From contig ONQV01000006.1 in the NCBI GenBank assembly GCA_900320065.1, positions 1-35,281 on the forward strand: 35,281 bases of DNA, in the 5' to 3' direction. The notes beneath the pieces are model-generated. The model was not told the DNA's origin. It did no database searches and saw nothing but the letters and a program-made list of their open reading frames with translations. Both the position numbers and the translations under genes were made by a program. This DNA comes from an uncultured Eubacteriales bacterium. GTDB lineage: Bacteria > Bacillota > Clostridia > Christensenellales > Borkfalkiaceae. This document shows positions 8,466 to 17,748 of this stretch, piece after piece; position 1 is the first letter of the stretch, and the number at the start of each line of letters is the position of its first letter.

Positions 8466-9524
8466 TTATTTTTCCGCGCTTATTATCCGCGGTTTTTTGT
8501 CGTCCTTAAACAGCCTTTTCGCCTTGCCGTTTTCCATTATACAGGTATCTTCCACTCTTATTCCGAACCTGCCTTCCATATACACCCCGGGTTCTACCGT
8601 AAACACCGTACCGTTATCCAAAATATCGCACGATTTCGGCGACAGAAAAGGACTTTCGTGAATTTCAAGTCCTACGCCGTGCCCCAAAGAGTGCGTAAAA
8701 TATTCTCCGTATCCGCGCGCTTTAAGTAAATCCCGCGCTATCTTGTCCGCGGCTTTTCCGCTCATCCCCGCGTAAATTTCTTCTTCCGCTTTAAGGTTTG
8801 CGGAAAGAACCGCGTCGTACGCTTTCAAAAACCCGTCGTCGGGTTCTCCGAAGAACGCCGTCCGCGTTATATCCGAACAATACCCGTTTACTTTGCAACC
8901 CGTATCGATTAAAACGACCTGATTTTCAATAAGTTTCGCGTCGCCCGTTTCGTGGTGCGGTACGGCGGCGTTTTTACCGAAAGCGACTATCGTATCGAAC
9001 GCCGCGCCTTCGCCGCCAAGCGCCGACATACTGTCTTCCACGAACTTTTTAAGTTCCTTTTCGGTCATCCCTTCGTAAAGACGGGAAAACGCGTCGTTTA
9101 CCGCCCGTTCGGCAATAGCGCAGGCATTTTTTATACTCTCCGTCTCGCTCTCGTCTTTAACGCGGCGAAGCGCGGTCAACTCTTCCGAACAGTCGACAAA
9201 CTTCACGCCGCCGAAACTTTTTCTATATTCTTCGCACTCCGAAAGCGTGGTGCGGGTATAGTCGATATAAACCGTTTTAACGTTTTGCGCTTTGATTTCC
9301 GCCGCTAAATCGTCTATACTTTTATAAACCCGCGGCGTAATTTTCGCCTTTGAAATTTTATCTTTCGCGGCGGAATAATACCTTAAATCGGTAAAATAGA
9401 CGGGCTTTTCGGCGATAAGAAGAAAGCCTTCGGCAATATCCGTGCCGCTGAAATAACGCCTGTTTAGTCTATCCTTGAAAAGATAACATTTTCCGTCTAT
9501 TACGGACAGTTTATCGATACGCAT
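8466..9524 (-). CDS. M24-family Xaa-Pro aminopeptidase
   Basis: Metallopeptidase expected to remove an N-terminal residue before proline. The C-terminal pita-bread domain has the five metal ligands in the usual order: Asp in VLIDTG, Asp in CSDITR, His in LGHGVG, Glu in VEPGVY and Glu in RVEDT. Substrate-site histidine VPHHET is also present. The N-terminal creatinase-like domain is short (about 125 residues), giving 352 residues in total, as in other clostridial members. The start codon has no ribosome binding site. A promoter -10 box ends five bases before the ATG, so the mRNA is probably leaderless. efp follows and is probably cotranscribed. Confidence 0.93.
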   Translation of the reverse strand: MRIDKLSVIDGKCYLFKDRLNRRYFSGTDIAEGFLLIAEKPVYFTDLRYYSAAKDKISKAKITPRVYKSIDDLAAEIKAQNVKTVYIDYTRTTLSECEEYRKSFGGVKFVDCSEELTALRRVKDESETESIKNACAIAERAVNDAFSRLYEGMTEKELKKFVEDSMSALGGEGAAFDTIVAFGKNAAVPHHETGDAKLIENQVVLIDTGCKVNGYCSDITRTAFFGEPDDGFLKAYDAVLSANLKAEEEIYAGMSGKAADKIARDLLKARGYGEYFTHSLGHGVGLEIHESPFLSPKSCDILDNGTVFTVEPGVYMEGRFGIRVEDTCIMENGKAKRLFKDDKKPRIISAEK

Positions 9525-9528
9525 TTTT

Positions 9529-9557
9529 ATTCTAACAAAATTTTACGTTTAAGTCAA
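9529..9557 (-). promoter_or_regulatory. Promoter of the M24 peptidase-efp unit
   Basis: On the minus strand TTGACT (9557-9552), 17-base spacer ending in TTTTGT, TAGAAT (9534-9529). The predicted start site coincides with the ATG at 9524, leaving essentially no 5' untranslated region. The -35 box overlaps the stop of the upstream endonuclease IV-like gene. Confidence 0.75.
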
Positions 9558-10405
9558 TTATTGTAATATATTTTACGCATTTTTACAGCGTCTATATCCT
9601 GCGTTCCCGCCGATTCGCACACTATATACGGCTCTAACCCGAGTTTTTTTAAGGTTGCGGCAAGCGGCGGAAATTCCGGTCCGTAAACGGTATCGTCGAA
9701 AGTAAGATGCCTTATCTCGCCGCGGGCTGAATATTCTATCTTTGAAAAATGAACGTGAAAATTCTTCATCCGCTCATACCCCAAGCCGTCTGTCATATAC
9801 CTTAAAAGCCGCTCGTAGTCTTCTTCGGTTTTAAGACTGCCCTGCTCTCGCGCGTTGACGTGTCCGAAGTCCACGCACGGCGTAAACACCTTGTCGGTTT
9901 TACAGAACTCGGTTATTTCTTCCACCGTGCCTATCTGCGCTATCTTTCCCATAGTTTCTGGGCAAAATTTAACGTTTTCCAGATTTTCTGCGTAAATCCT
10001 TTCGCAAAGCGCTAAAAAACGGGTTTTTGTAAGGCGAACGGCTTCTTCGCGGGTAGCTTTCCCTTGGCTCGCGGGGTGAAAAACCACGCGGTTACCGCCT
10101 AAAAGTACTACTTTCTTCGCGGAATTTATTATATAGCCTATGGACTTTTCAGCCATCTCTTCGTCGGGGTTAGCAAGGTTTATATAATACGGCGCGTGAA
10201 CGCTTATTTCCACGCCTGCGTCCCTAAAAGCTGCGGCAAGTTCGACGGCTTTCGCGTCCGACATATTCACGCCCCTGCCGAAAGAATACTCGAAACAGTC
10301 AAGCCCCAGATTTTTTACCCATTTTGCGGAATCTTCGGATTTAGTGTATCCCGCGTCAAAAAACGCCTGCGAATTTCCGCTCGGTCCGAATTTTATCAAA
10401 CCCAT
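9554..10405 (-). CDS. Endonuclease IV-like TIM-barrel protein
   Basis: Member of the AP endonuclease 2 / endonuclease IV fold family, which cut abasic sites in DNA using a trinuclear zinc site. Most metal ligands can be placed (numbering from a GTG three bases upstream): His71 in VHAPY, His111 in VFHPAS, Glu151 in CPETMG, Asp180 and His183 in VDFGH, a His in FHVHFSK, and Glu265 in CESAG. The DxH pair of classical Nfo is altered to EIRHLTFDD, so metal binding or substrate may differ. The length of about 283 residues fits. Start choice is uncertain: GTG at 10408 or ATG at 10405; the ATG is better spaced from GAAGG. It lies eight bases after ribF. Confidence 0.82.
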   Translation of the reverse strand: MGLIKFGPSGNSQAFFDAGYTKSEDSAKWVKNLGLDCFEYSFGRGVNMSDAKAVELAAAFRDAGVEISVHAPYYINLANPDEEMAEKSIGYIINSAKKVVLLGGNRVVFHPASQGKATREEAVRLTKTRFLALCERIYAENLENVKFCPETMGKIAQIGTVEEITEFCKTDKVFTPCVDFGHVNAREQGSLKTEEDYERLLRYMTDGLGYERMKNFHVHFSKIEYSARGEIRHLTFDDTVYGPEFPPLAATLKKLGLEPYIVCESAGTQDIDAVKMRKIYYNN

Positions 10406-10416
10406 CACCCTTCAAT

Positions 10417-11310
10417 TTAATTTTTGTCGGACTTTGCACTTTCCAAATCCAACGCTAGTTGTTTTTTAAGTTCTTCTTCGCTGAAAAACTTGCGTATCTC
10501 TCGCAGATAACGGTCGAAAAACAAGGTTATCCGTTTACCGTAAAGGTCGCCCGTAAAGTCCGCGATATGCGCTTCTATCACCGTGTCCGTGCCGCCGAAA
10601 GTGGGGCGCGAACCGAAGTTTATTATCGCGTCCTTTAACTCGCCGTTTAATATAACGTGTCCCGCGTAAACGCCTTCGCGGACGGGCTGTTTGTGTTTTT
10701 CGAGTTTAAGGTTAGCGGTCGGAAAACCGAGCGTAGTGCCCACGCCGCGGTCTTTTACCACCGTTCCCGAAACCGAATACGGTCTGCCTAAAAGCGCGTT
10801 GGCGTTTTTAAGGTCGCCCGCCGCAAGTAAAGTCTTGATGCGCGAAGTGGAAACTTTTTTACCGTCTTCGTCGACCGTGTCGACGACTTTTAAAACCTGC
10901 GAATTCGCTTCCGCGTGTTTTTCAAGGTCTTCCACCGTGCCTTTTGCGAATTTGCCGAATTTGTAATCCGAGCCGCAGACGTAGCCCTTTATGTCGAATT
11001 TGCGGTTTATCCAGTTCAGAAAAGCGAGTTTCCCCATAGAAAGAAAATTGAAATCCACCTGTTGAACGAATACTTTGTCTATGCCTATTTCGCCAAGTAT
11101 CTCTTTTCTTTCTTCCAGAGAATAGACGAATTTATCGTCCCTGCGGGACAGCATAGCGCGGAGATTTCCGCCGAAAGTAAACACCGTTACGCTTGCAGAC
11201 AATTCTTTTGCGAGCGACTTCGCTTCTTCGATTACCTTTCTGTGCCCCAGATGTACGCTGTCGAAATATCCGAGCGCAACCACCGTCGGGGTCAAATCTT
11301 TACCTGACAT
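10417..11310 (-). CDS. ribF: Bifunctional riboflavin kinase / FMN adenylyltransferase
   Basis: Makes FMN and then FAD from riboflavin. The N-terminal FAD synthetase domain has the nucleotidyltransferase motif YFDSVHLGH (usually FDGVHLGH) and SRIKTLLAAG near 155. The C-terminal riboflavin kinase domain begins near 180 with GVGTTLGFPTANL and continues with REGVYAGH. The length of 297 residues is typical. The ATG at 11310 overlaps the end of truB by 11 bases, so translation is likely coupled. truB-ribF adjacency is standard in Firmicutes. It supplies the flavin used by proteins such as the flavodiiron protein in this window. Confidence 0.97.
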   Translation of the reverse strand: MSGKDLTPTVVALGYFDSVHLGHRKVIEEAKSLAKELSASVTVFTFGGNLRAMLSRRDDKFVYSLEERKEILGEIGIDKVFVQQVDFNFLSMGKLAFLNWINRKFDIKGYVCGSDYKFGKFAKGTVEDLEKHAEANSQVLKVVDTVDEDGKKVSTSRIKTLLAAGDLKNANALLGRPYSVSGTVVKDRGVGTTLGFPTANLKLEKHKQPVREGVYAGHVILNGELKDAIINFGSRPTFGGTDTVIEAHIADFTGDLYGKRITLFFDRYLREIRKFFSEEELKKQLALDLESAKSDKN

Positions 11311-12148
11311 ACGCTTTTATTTTCAACCGTCCTTCCTTTGCTTCTCCTATTCCCCAAAACTCTTCGCCGTTATACACTCTGTAAACGCCGTCCTTAAAAC
11401 CGTAATCTTCGTACACGCCGTCGAGAATTTTTTTAGCCTTTATTCCGTCTAACGTAAGTTTTTCATAGTCTACCGCGAAATCCGCGGGAATAATATATTT
11501 TTCAGGGTCTTTCGCCGCCGACAGTTCTTCTGCCGTTACGGCGCTCTCTATCGTAAACTTGCCGCTTTCCGTTCGGGTAAGCGCGCTCATTACGGCAAGC
11601 GAACCCGTCGCCGCCCCTAAATCCCGTGCGAGCGAACGGATATACGTCCCGCCCTTACAGGTAATTTCAAATTCGTACTCGTTTTCAGAAATTTGCCCGA
11701 CGAGCGAAAACGCGGTTATTTCGACCGTTTTCGGCGGGAGCGAAAACGCTACGCCGCGACGGGCGAGTTGGTAACCCCTTTTGCCGTCCACGCATTTTGC
11801 CGAAAAGTTTGGCGGTATCTGGTCGATTTTTCCCGTAAACTTACCCAAATTCGCGATTATTTCGCTTTCCGTCGGAATAACTTTCGTCCTTTCTTCCGTC
11901 CTGCCCGTAATGTCGAGCGTATCGGTCGAAACGCCGAATAAAAACCGCGCGCGGTAAGTTTTCGTTTTATCTAACAGATACGGAAAAAGCCGCGTGGTCT
12001 TTCCGAGTCCGACGGGCAGAACCCCCGTAGCCAACGGGTCTAACGTTCCCATATGCCCGCAAGGTACTTTGAACGTCCTTTTCACCGCCGCAACGCTCGA
12101 CGCCGACGACTTCCCCGCCGCTTTATCTATGTTGATAAAACCTGTCAT
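11300..12148 (-). CDS. truB: tRNA pseudouridine synthase B
   Basis: Forms pseudouridine at position 55 in the T-loop of tRNAs. The catalytic aspartate is in the motif GHMGTLDPLATG near residue 38, and KTYRARFLFG and GTYIRSLARDLG are further family signatures. The length of 282 residues is normal, with a short C-terminal extension in place of a full PUA domain. The ATG lies two bases after the nrnA stop and its ribosome binding site is weak, which points to coupled translation within the operon. Confidence 0.97.
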   Translation of the reverse strand: MTGFINIDKAAGKSSASSVAAVKRTFKVPCGHMGTLDPLATGVLPVGLGKTTRLFPYLLDKTKTYRARFLFGVSTDTLDITGRTEERTKVIPTESEIIANLGKFTGKIDQIPPNFSAKCVDGKRGYQLARRGVAFSLPPKTVEITAFSLVGQISENEYEFEITCKGGTYIRSLARDLGAATGSLAVMSALTRTESGKFTIESAVTAEELSAAKDPEKYIIPADFAVDYEKLTLDGIKAKKILDGVYEDYGFKDGVYRVYNGEEFWGIGEAKEGRLKIKAYVR

Positions 12149-12149
12149 T

Positions 12150-13112
12150 TCAATCTTCTAAATATTTGCCTATCGCGACGACTAATCTGTCCACCGCGTC
12201 TTCGTAATCGCCCGTTATCTTACAGCCGCTCGCGAGTTTGTGCCCCCCGCCGCCGAAAACGGCCGCCACGGCGTTTACGTCCGCACCCTTCGAGCGAAGG
12301 CTTATCTTAAACTTATTACTGTCCGTTTCCATAATGCAAGCGCCTATCTCCACGCCGTTTATTCCCATCACGAAGTCGATAAACCCTTCGGTTTCGTCCT
12401 GATAAGCGCGGGTTTCGGCAAAATCTTTAAGTCTTACCGTCGCCACCGCCGCCCTGCCGTTATAAAAATAACGGATTTTAGACATCGTTTTGCCGAACAG
12501 TTCCGCGCGCTCTTTGGTCTGGCGTGTAAAAGTCTCGTAGTAAACGGTATTCATATCCGCGCCGAGTTTAACGAGTTCGCCTGCGGTGAAAAAGGTTTCC
12601 GCCGTTACGTTTTTATGGCGAAAACCGCCCGTATCGGTTACAACGCCCATCGCGAGAAGGTTTGCTATTTCGGGCGTTATATCCGCCTGCATTTCCTTTA
12701 TAACAGCAAAAATATTCTCGGAATTGCTCGCCTTGTCTATAACTAAATTTATCTTCGCGTAGCGGGTGTTTGAAATATGATGGTCAATGGAATAGGTGTT
12801 TTTATGCTTTGTAAACGCCGCCGCAAAATCCCCCAAACGGGTGATTTCCGCATTGTCCGACGCTAAAAGAGCGGAAAATTCCGAAAAATCGCCCGAATAG
12901 TCTTTGATGATTTTTCTCGGTTCTTCTAAAAAAGAATACTTCTGCGGAACGGGGTCGGAACAAAAGACTTCCGAGTTTATCCCTTTAAATTGAAGCGCTT
13001 TTTTCAACGCGCACGCCGAACCTATTGTGTCGCCGTCGGGACGGGCGTGGCAGAATATCGCGACGCTCGTTTCTTTAAGAAGTTTTTCGGCAATTTCTTT
13101 TACCGTTATCAC
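12150..13112 (-). CDS. nrnA: DHH-family phosphoesterase, NrnA-type
   Basis: Oligoribonuclease (nanoRNase) and pAp phosphatase of the DHH/DHHA1 family. The N-terminal DHH domain shows HARPDGD for metal binding and the signature IDHHIS near 121. The C-terminal DHHA1 domain has GGGGHKLASGC near 288. The length of 320 residues is typical. The start is a GTG at 13112 that overlaps the rbfA stop by four bases (GTGA arrangement), with GGGAGAG just upstream. nrnA between rbfA and truB is the common clostridial order. Confidence 0.95.
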   Translation of the reverse strand: MITVKEIAEKLLKETSVAIFCHARPDGDTIGSACALKKALQFKGINSEVFCSDPVPQKYSFLEEPRKIIKDYSGDFSEFSALLASDNAEITRLGDFAAAFTKHKNTYSIDHHISNTRYAKINLVIDKASNSENIFAVIKEMQADITPEIANLLAMGVVTDTGGFRHKNVTAETFFTAGELVKLGADMNTVYYETFTRQTKERAELFGKTMSKIRYFYNGRAAVATVRLKDFAETRAYQDETEGFIDFVMGINGVEIGACIMETDSNKFKISLRSKGADVNAVAAVFGGGGHKLASGCKITGDYEDAVDRLVVAIGKYLED

Positions 13113-13483
13113 TTTTTCTCTCCCTTCTCTATTTCCGCAAAAATCTTATTGATTTTATCGCTGTATTCCATAGACCCGTCCAAAACAAAAGAAAGTTCGG
13201 GCACGGTGCGTATCCGCATACTCCCGCCGAGTTCGTGCCTTATCCTTTTAGCGTTTTTACATATCGCGTCGAAAGTCTTTTTCTGTTTTTCCTTATCGGT
13301 AGAAAACACGCTGACGAAAACTTTGGCATACGAAAGGTCGCGACTGACGTCCACCTTCATCACCGAAACCATTTCGGTTATTTCGGGATCGTTCAGCCGA
13401 CGCGTTATTATCTCGTATATTTCTTTTTTGAATTCGCTGTTAAGCCTGTCCGTTCTCGGAACGGAACTGCCGTGTCCTTTCAT
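13109..13483 (-). CDS. rbfA: 30S ribosome-binding factor A
   Basis: Cold-shock-linked assembly factor for the 30S subunit, binding near 16S rRNA helix 1. The single KH-like domain of 124 residues shows TDRLNSEFKKEIYEIITRRL at the N-terminus, VSVMKVDVSRDLSYAKVFVS in the centre and IRTVPELSFVLD near the end, all typical. It lies one base after the infB stop and overlaps nrnA. The start is clear from alignment with the family. Confidence 0.96.
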   Translation of the reverse strand: MKGHGSSVPRTDRLNSEFKKEIYEIITRRLNDPEITEMVSVMKVDVSRDLSYAKVFVSVFSTDKEKQKKTFDAICKNAKRIRHELGGSMRIRTVPELSFVLDGSMEYSDKINKIFAEIEKGEKK

Positions 13484-13484
13484 A

Positions 13485-16007
13485 TTACTGTTTTTCTTCT
13501 ATCTGATAGCACTCTATAAAGTCGCCGACTTTGATGTCGTTGAATTTTTCGATGGAAATACCGCACTCGAAACCCTGCGAAACTTCCTTTACGTCGTCCT
13601 TAAAGCGCTTTAACTGCAACACGTTGCCTTCGGTTATCATTACGTCGTCGCGGTAGATGCGAAGTTTGCCGCTGCGCAATATCTTGCCTTCCGTTACGTA
13701 ACAGCCCGCGACCTGACCTACGCCCGAAATCTTGAACACTTCCCTGACTTCGGCTTTGCCGAGATAGGTCTCGGAAATCTTGGGCGCAAGCATACCTTTA
13801 AGCGCCTTTTCGACGTCTTCTATCGCTTCGTAAATAACTCTGTACAGTTTGATGTCCACGCCGCTGCGTTCCGCTATCGTTTTCGCGTTCGCGTCGGGAC
13901 GCACGTTAAAGCCGATTATTATCGCGTTGGAAGATTCCGCAAGCATGATATCGCTTTCCTTTATAGCGCCCGCCTGCGCGTGTATGACGTTGACCTTGAC
14001 TTCTTCGTTAGAAAGTTTTTCGAGCGAAGATTTCACCGCTTCGACCGAGCCCTGAACGTCCGCTTTAACGATTATGTTTAAGCCCTTCATTTCGCCTTCG
14101 GCAATTTTATCGAACACGTCGTCCAAAGTAACCTTCGCCGCCGCTTTTATCATATTCTCGCGCTCTTTGTTCTTTCTCTCTTCGGCGACGAGTTTCATAA
14201 GTTTATCCTGTTCGACCGCGTAGAGAATATCGCCCGAATTCGGCACTTCGTCAAGCCCCATAATCGAAACGGGTATCGACGGTCCTGCGGAAGTAACTTT
14301 TCTGCCCTTGTCGTCGGTCATAGCGCGGATCTTGCCCGTTACCGTGCCGACTATTACGTTATCCGCGACTTTCAGCGTGCCGTTCTGGATAAGAACGGTC
14401 GCGATAGGACCTTTCGACGCGTCGAGTTTCGCTTCTATGACGACGCCCTTCGCTTTGCGGTCGGGGTTGGCTTTAAGGTCCTTTATTTCCGCGACTAAAT
14501 TTATGCTTTCCAAAAGCCCGTCGAAGCCTTCGCCCGTCTTTGCGGAAACGGGACAGATTATCGCGTCGCCGCCCCAGTCTTCGGGCAATAAGCCGTGTTC
14601 GGTCAGTTGCTGTTTTACCCTTTCGATATTCGCTTCGGGCTTATCTATCTTGTTTACCGCGACGATTATGGGAACGTCCGCCGCCTTCGCGTGGTTTATC
14701 GCTTCTATGGTCTGCGGCATAATGCCGTCGTCTGCCGCGACTACAAGTACCGCGATATCCGTCGCCTGTGCGCCGCGCGCGCGCATAGCGGTAAACGCCG
14801 CGTGCCCCGGAGTATCGAGGAAAGTTATCTGGTTTCCGTTTACCGTAACCGTGTAAGCGCCTATATGCTGGGTTATTCCGCCCGCTTCGCCTGCGGCTAC
14901 GCTGGTTTTACGGATCCTGTCAAGTATAGAAGTCTTGCCGTGGTCGACGTGTCCCATTACGGTAACTACGGGCGGACGGCGAACGAGTTTTTCGTCCGCT
15001 TTCGCTTCGTCTTCGAATCCCGCGGACAACACGTCTTCTGCCGTCTGTTCGAGTTTAAGTTCGAGTTCCACGCCGATATCGTCCGCGATAAACGCCGCCG
15101 TGTCGAAATCCACGGAGTCGTTTATAGTCTTCATAATGCCTTCTTTAAACAGGCGTTTGGTTATTTCCGCCGCGGTGATGCCTATCTTTTCGCTTAAAAC
15201 TTTAAGCGGGATTATCTCGGAATTTACAACCGCTTTTTCTATCTTTATAACGGACGCCGCCGACTGTTCTTTGGTTTTCTTCACGGGGCGGAATTTTCTG
15301 TACCCCGTCTTATTCTCGTCGAAGTCGTCCACGCTTATGCTGTTTTTAATGAGCGCGCGCTTATTCAGCGTCTTTTTCTCTTCGTAATTCTTCTCGCCTT
15401 TGCCCGCGTTCTTCTTTCCGAACCCGCCGCGCTTATCTTCGGTGGGAATAACGGGCGGCGCAACGTAAGTCGCCTGCGGGCGACGGGCTGCGCCCGTCCC
15501 CTTAAAGTCGGGCTTTTTGCCGAAAGGCTTATCGGAAGGCGTAAACGTTCTCTTCGGTCTGTCCGCGCTCGGGTTACTTGCGGGCACGAATTCCCTACGC
15601 ACGATAAAGGAAGGCATTTTTCTTTCTTCCTTCGCTTGCGGCGCGGGGGGTTCTTCCGCGGGTTTTTCTTCCGCCGCGGGGACTTCGGTCGCGCGCGTTT
15701 CGACTTTCGCCGTTTCCTGCGCTTGTTCCGCGGGCTTTTCTTCTACCGCGGGAACTTCGGGCGCGTTATCGACCGCAACCGCCTTTTCTTCGGCTTGTTG
15801 TTTCGAGATCTCTTTTTCGGCAAGAAGCGCCGCTTCCGCCGCTTTCCGCGCCGCGATTTCCGCGAGTTTACCGTCGACTGTCGAGATAAAATCTTTTATC
15901 TTCTTTTCGGTGTCGGCAAACCCGTTTTTAAGCGCGGGAAGTCCGCTGTCTTTTAAAATGTCGGCTATTATCTTAATATTGTCTACCTGCATTTTTTTCT
16001 CTGCCAT
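13485..16007 (-). CDS. infB: Translation initiation factor IF-2
   Basis: GTPase that brings initiator tRNA to the 30S subunit and promotes subunit joining. Residues 1-250 form a variable Ala/Glu/Pro/Lys-rich extension. A short IF2-N helical domain follows at about 260-290. The G domain begins with GHVDHGKTS at 352-360, then DTPGH at 398-402, NKID at 452-455 and SAKTGEG near 490. Domains II-IV complete the 840 residues. The ATG at 16007 is preceded by GGAG. It belongs to the rimP-nusA-ylxR-ylxQ-infB-rbfA operon. The low-complexity extension explains the long open frames on the opposite strand here. Confidence 0.98.
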   Translation of the reverse strand: MAEKKMQVDNIKIIADILKDSGLPALKNGFADTEKKIKDFISTVDGKLAEIAARKAAEAALLAEKEISKQQAEEKAVAVDNAPEVPAVEEKPAEQAQETAKVETRATEVPAAEEKPAEEPPAPQAKEERKMPSFIVRREFVPASNPSADRPKRTFTPSDKPFGKKPDFKGTGAARRPQATYVAPPVIPTEDKRGGFGKKNAGKGEKNYEEKKTLNKRALIKNSISVDDFDENKTGYRKFRPVKKTKEQSAASVIKIEKAVVNSEIIPLKVLSEKIGITAAEITKRLFKEGIMKTINDSVDFDTAAFIADDIGVELELKLEQTAEDVLSAGFEDEAKADEKLVRRPPVVTVMGHVDHGKTSILDRIRKTSVAAGEAGGITQHIGAYTVTVNGNQITFLDTPGHAAFTAMRARGAQATDIAVLVVAADDGIMPQTIEAINHAKAADVPIIVAVNKIDKPEANIERVKQQLTEHGLLPEDWGGDAIICPVSAKTGEGFDGLLESINLVAEIKDLKANPDRKAKGVVIEAKLDASKGPIATVLIQNGTLKVADNVIVGTVTGKIRAMTDDKGRKVTSAGPSIPVSIMGLDEVPNSGDILYAVEQDKLMKLVAEERKNKERENMIKAAAKVTLDDVFDKIAEGEMKGLNIIVKADVQGSVEAVKSSLEKLSNEEVKVNVIHAQAGAIKESDIMLAESSNAIIIGFNVRPDANAKTIAERSGVDIKLYRVIYEAIEDVEKALKGMLAPKISETYLGKAEVREVFKISGVGQVAGCYVTEGKILRSGKLRIYRDDVMITEGNVLQLKRFKDDVKEVSQGFECGISIEKFNDIKVGDFIECYQIEEKQ

Positions 16008-16043
16008 ATTTTTCTCCGTTTACGTCAGATAAGTTTTCGTCGA

Positions 16044-16361
16044 TTAAATTTCTATTTCTTTAAAATCGGGCGCGGCGTTTTCCGCGACCGCTTTTGCGAG
16101 CGAAAAGTCCGTGATCGCCGCAATTTTTATTCCTTCCTTACGCGCGATATCGGAAAGCGTGCGCGTCTCCGATAAAAGCACCTTGGCACGGTATTTTACC
16201 GCGTACTTTTGCGCGAGTTTTTTAGTATTCTCCGCCGCCGTCTTGCATACGAGTATAAGATGCGCCTTTTTAAGCGTTGAAAGCGTATTCGTGCCCGAAC
16301 GGAATTTACCCGCGCGTATCGCAAAACCTATAAAGGTTTCCGCTTTACTTTTATTTTCCAA
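16044..16361 (-). CDS. ylxQ: YlxQ-family L7Ae-like RNA-binding protein
   Basis: Small kink-turn-binding protein of the L7Ae/L30e/YlxQ family, of uncertain cellular role, always found between nusA and infB in Firmicutes. The fold signature is visible in FIGFAIRAGKFRSGTNT, then HLILVCKTAAENTKKLAQK and IAAITDFSLAKA. I chose the TTG at 16361: it gives 105 residues, matches the family length, and GGAGG lies four to five bases upstream. A longer in-frame version reaching 16418 would read through ylxR sequence and adds residues foreign to the family. The gene overlaps the end of ylxR by 11 bases. Confidence 0.88.
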   Translation of the reverse strand: MENKSKAETFIGFAIRAGKFRSGTNTLSTLKKAHLILVCKTAAENTKKLAQKYAVKYRAKVLLSETRTLSDIARKEGIKIAAITDFSLAKAVAENAAPDFKEIEI

Positions 16362-16611
16362 AAAACTCCTCCGAAATTTTATCGTAAGTTTCGTCCGATA
16401 CGGGCATAGAAAACGCACGGTTTAAGAGTTTGCCCTTTTTAAGTTTCGCTATACAGTTTCCGTCGTCGCAGATGTACGCGCCCCTGCCGTTTTTCCTGCC
16501 CGTTCTGTCGAGCGAGATGCCTTCTTCGGATTTGACTATGCGGATAAGTTCTTTCTTCGGTTTTACCGCCTTGCACGCTATACAGGTGCGCATCGGAACT
16601 TTCTTTTCCAT
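16351..16611 (-). CDS. ylxR: YlxR-family RNA-binding protein (RNase P modulator type)
   Basis: DUF448 protein of 86 residues. The characteristic N-terminal motif RTCIACKAVKPKKELIRIV is complete, followed by GRGAYICDDGNCI and KLLNRAFSM. In Bacillus the homologue has been renamed RnpM and modulates RNase P; that function is taken from the family and not visible here. It lies seven bases after nusA and overlaps ylxQ. Two Cys pairs (CxxC and CxxxxxC-like spacing) could bind metal, but this is not established. Confidence 0.93.
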   Translation of the reverse strand: MEKKVPMRTCIACKAVKPKKELIRIVKSEEGISLDRTGRKNGRGAYICDDGNCIAKLKKGKLLNRAFSMPVSDETYDKISEEFFGK

Positions 16612-16618
16612 ACCGAAA

Positions 16619-17710
16619 TTACTCTTCCCGTGCCGTTTCCGCTACCGTTTCCGCGTTCGCGCCGAGTTCGGCTATCGCCGCACTCTCGCTCTTAACGTCT
16701 ATCTTCCAGCCCGTAAGACGTACCGCAAGACGCGCGTTCTGTCCGTTTCTGCCGATGGCGAGCGACAGTTTATCGTCGGGAACGACGACCATAGCACTTT
16801 CTTCGCCCGTCTGTACGACTTTTACCACGCGGGCGGGCGACAACGCGCGCGAAATGTATTCCAAGGGGTCTTCGCACCACGGGATAATGTCTATTTTTTC
16901 ACCGCCGAGTTCGGCGACTATCGCGTTTACACGCGCGCCCTTGTTACCTACGCACGCGCCGACTGCGTCCACCGTCGGGTCGTCGCTATATATAGCGATT
17001 TTGGTTCTCTGCCCCGGTTCTCTCGCGATATTCTTAATCACTACTACGCCCTGCTTGATTTCGGGTACTTCGTTCTCGAAAAGGCGGCGCACCAACCCGT
17101 TAGAAGAGCGCGACACCATGATTTGCGCGTTCTTGCCCGTGTTTCTCACCTTTTTGACGAATACGTTTAAGGACTGGTTGATTTCGTACTTTTCGTTCGG
17201 CACTTGGTCTCTGGGCGTCAGCACGCCTTCTATCTGCTGACCGCCGATTTCAACGTAGACGTTGCCGTTTTCTATGCGGCGAACGATACAGGTCATAAGT
17301 TCGCCTTCGCGATCTTCGAATTCGTTGACCGTGTTGCTACGTTCGATATCGCGGAGTTTCTGCGTCAAAACCTGTTTCGCGGTCTGCGCGGCGATCCTGC
17401 CGAAATCCTTGGATTTTATTTCTTCGGAAACCGTATCGCCGAGTTTATAGGATTTTTTTATTTCCTGCGCTTCTTCAAGAGTTATTTCCTTATCGGCGTC
17501 CATAAGTTCTTCGACGACCTTTCTTTCGGCGTAGAACTGTATGGTCTTTTTATCGGGATTGAGTTTGATACGCACTTCGCCGGGAGTCCCCGCCGCCTTT
17601 TTGTTGGCGATACTCATAGCGTTTTCCAGTGCGGAAACAAACTCTTCCTGCGAAATGCCCTTGTTCTTTTCGAGTTCTTCGAGTGCAAAAAAGAAGTCCT
17701 GATTTATCAT
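16619..17710 (-). CDS. nusA: Transcription termination/antitermination factor NusA
   Basis: Binds RNA polymerase and nascent RNA to control pausing, termination and antitermination. The 363 residues contain the N-terminal polymerase-binding domain (to about 125), an S1 domain (about 135-200) and two KH domains. The KH region contains VGACVGNKGARVNAIVAELGGEK and later LAIGRNGQNARLAVRLTG. There are no C-terminal acidic repeats, as is normal outside proteobacteria. GGAG precedes the ATG. Bacillus NusA is known to limit its own expression through a terminator in the operon leader; a hairpin is present in the matching place here, upstream of rimP. Confidence 0.97.
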   Translation of the reverse strand: MINQDFFFALEELEKNKGISQEEFVSALENAMSIANKKAAGTPGEVRIKLNPDKKTIQFYAERKVVEELMDADKEITLEEAQEIKKSYKLGDTVSEEIKSKDFGRIAAQTAKQVLTQKLRDIERSNTVNEFEDREGELMTCIVRRIENGNVYVEIGGQQIEGVLTPRDQVPNEKYEINQSLNVFVKKVRNTGKNAQIMVSRSSNGLVRRLFENEVPEIKQGVVVIKNIAREPGQRTKIAIYSDDPTVDAVGACVGNKGARVNAIVAELGGEKIDIIPWCEDPLEYISRALSPARVVKVVQTGEESAMVVVPDDKLSLAIGRNGQNARLAVRLTGWKIDVKSESAAIAELGANAETVAETAREE

Positions 17711-17748
17711 GTTTTTTTCTCCTGTTTTATTTAGAAAACTTGATTTTT

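Noticed and set aside
14308..14856. 182-codon open frame on the plus strand opposite infB
   Set aside because: It is antisense to the conserved G domain of IF-2, has no ribosome binding site, and long mirror frames are common here because of GC-rich codon positions.
16430..17170. 246-codon plus-strand frame opposite nusA and ylxR
   Set aside because: Antisense to well-recognised genes and spanning a gene boundary; residues are low-information Arg/Phe/Tyr-rich text.
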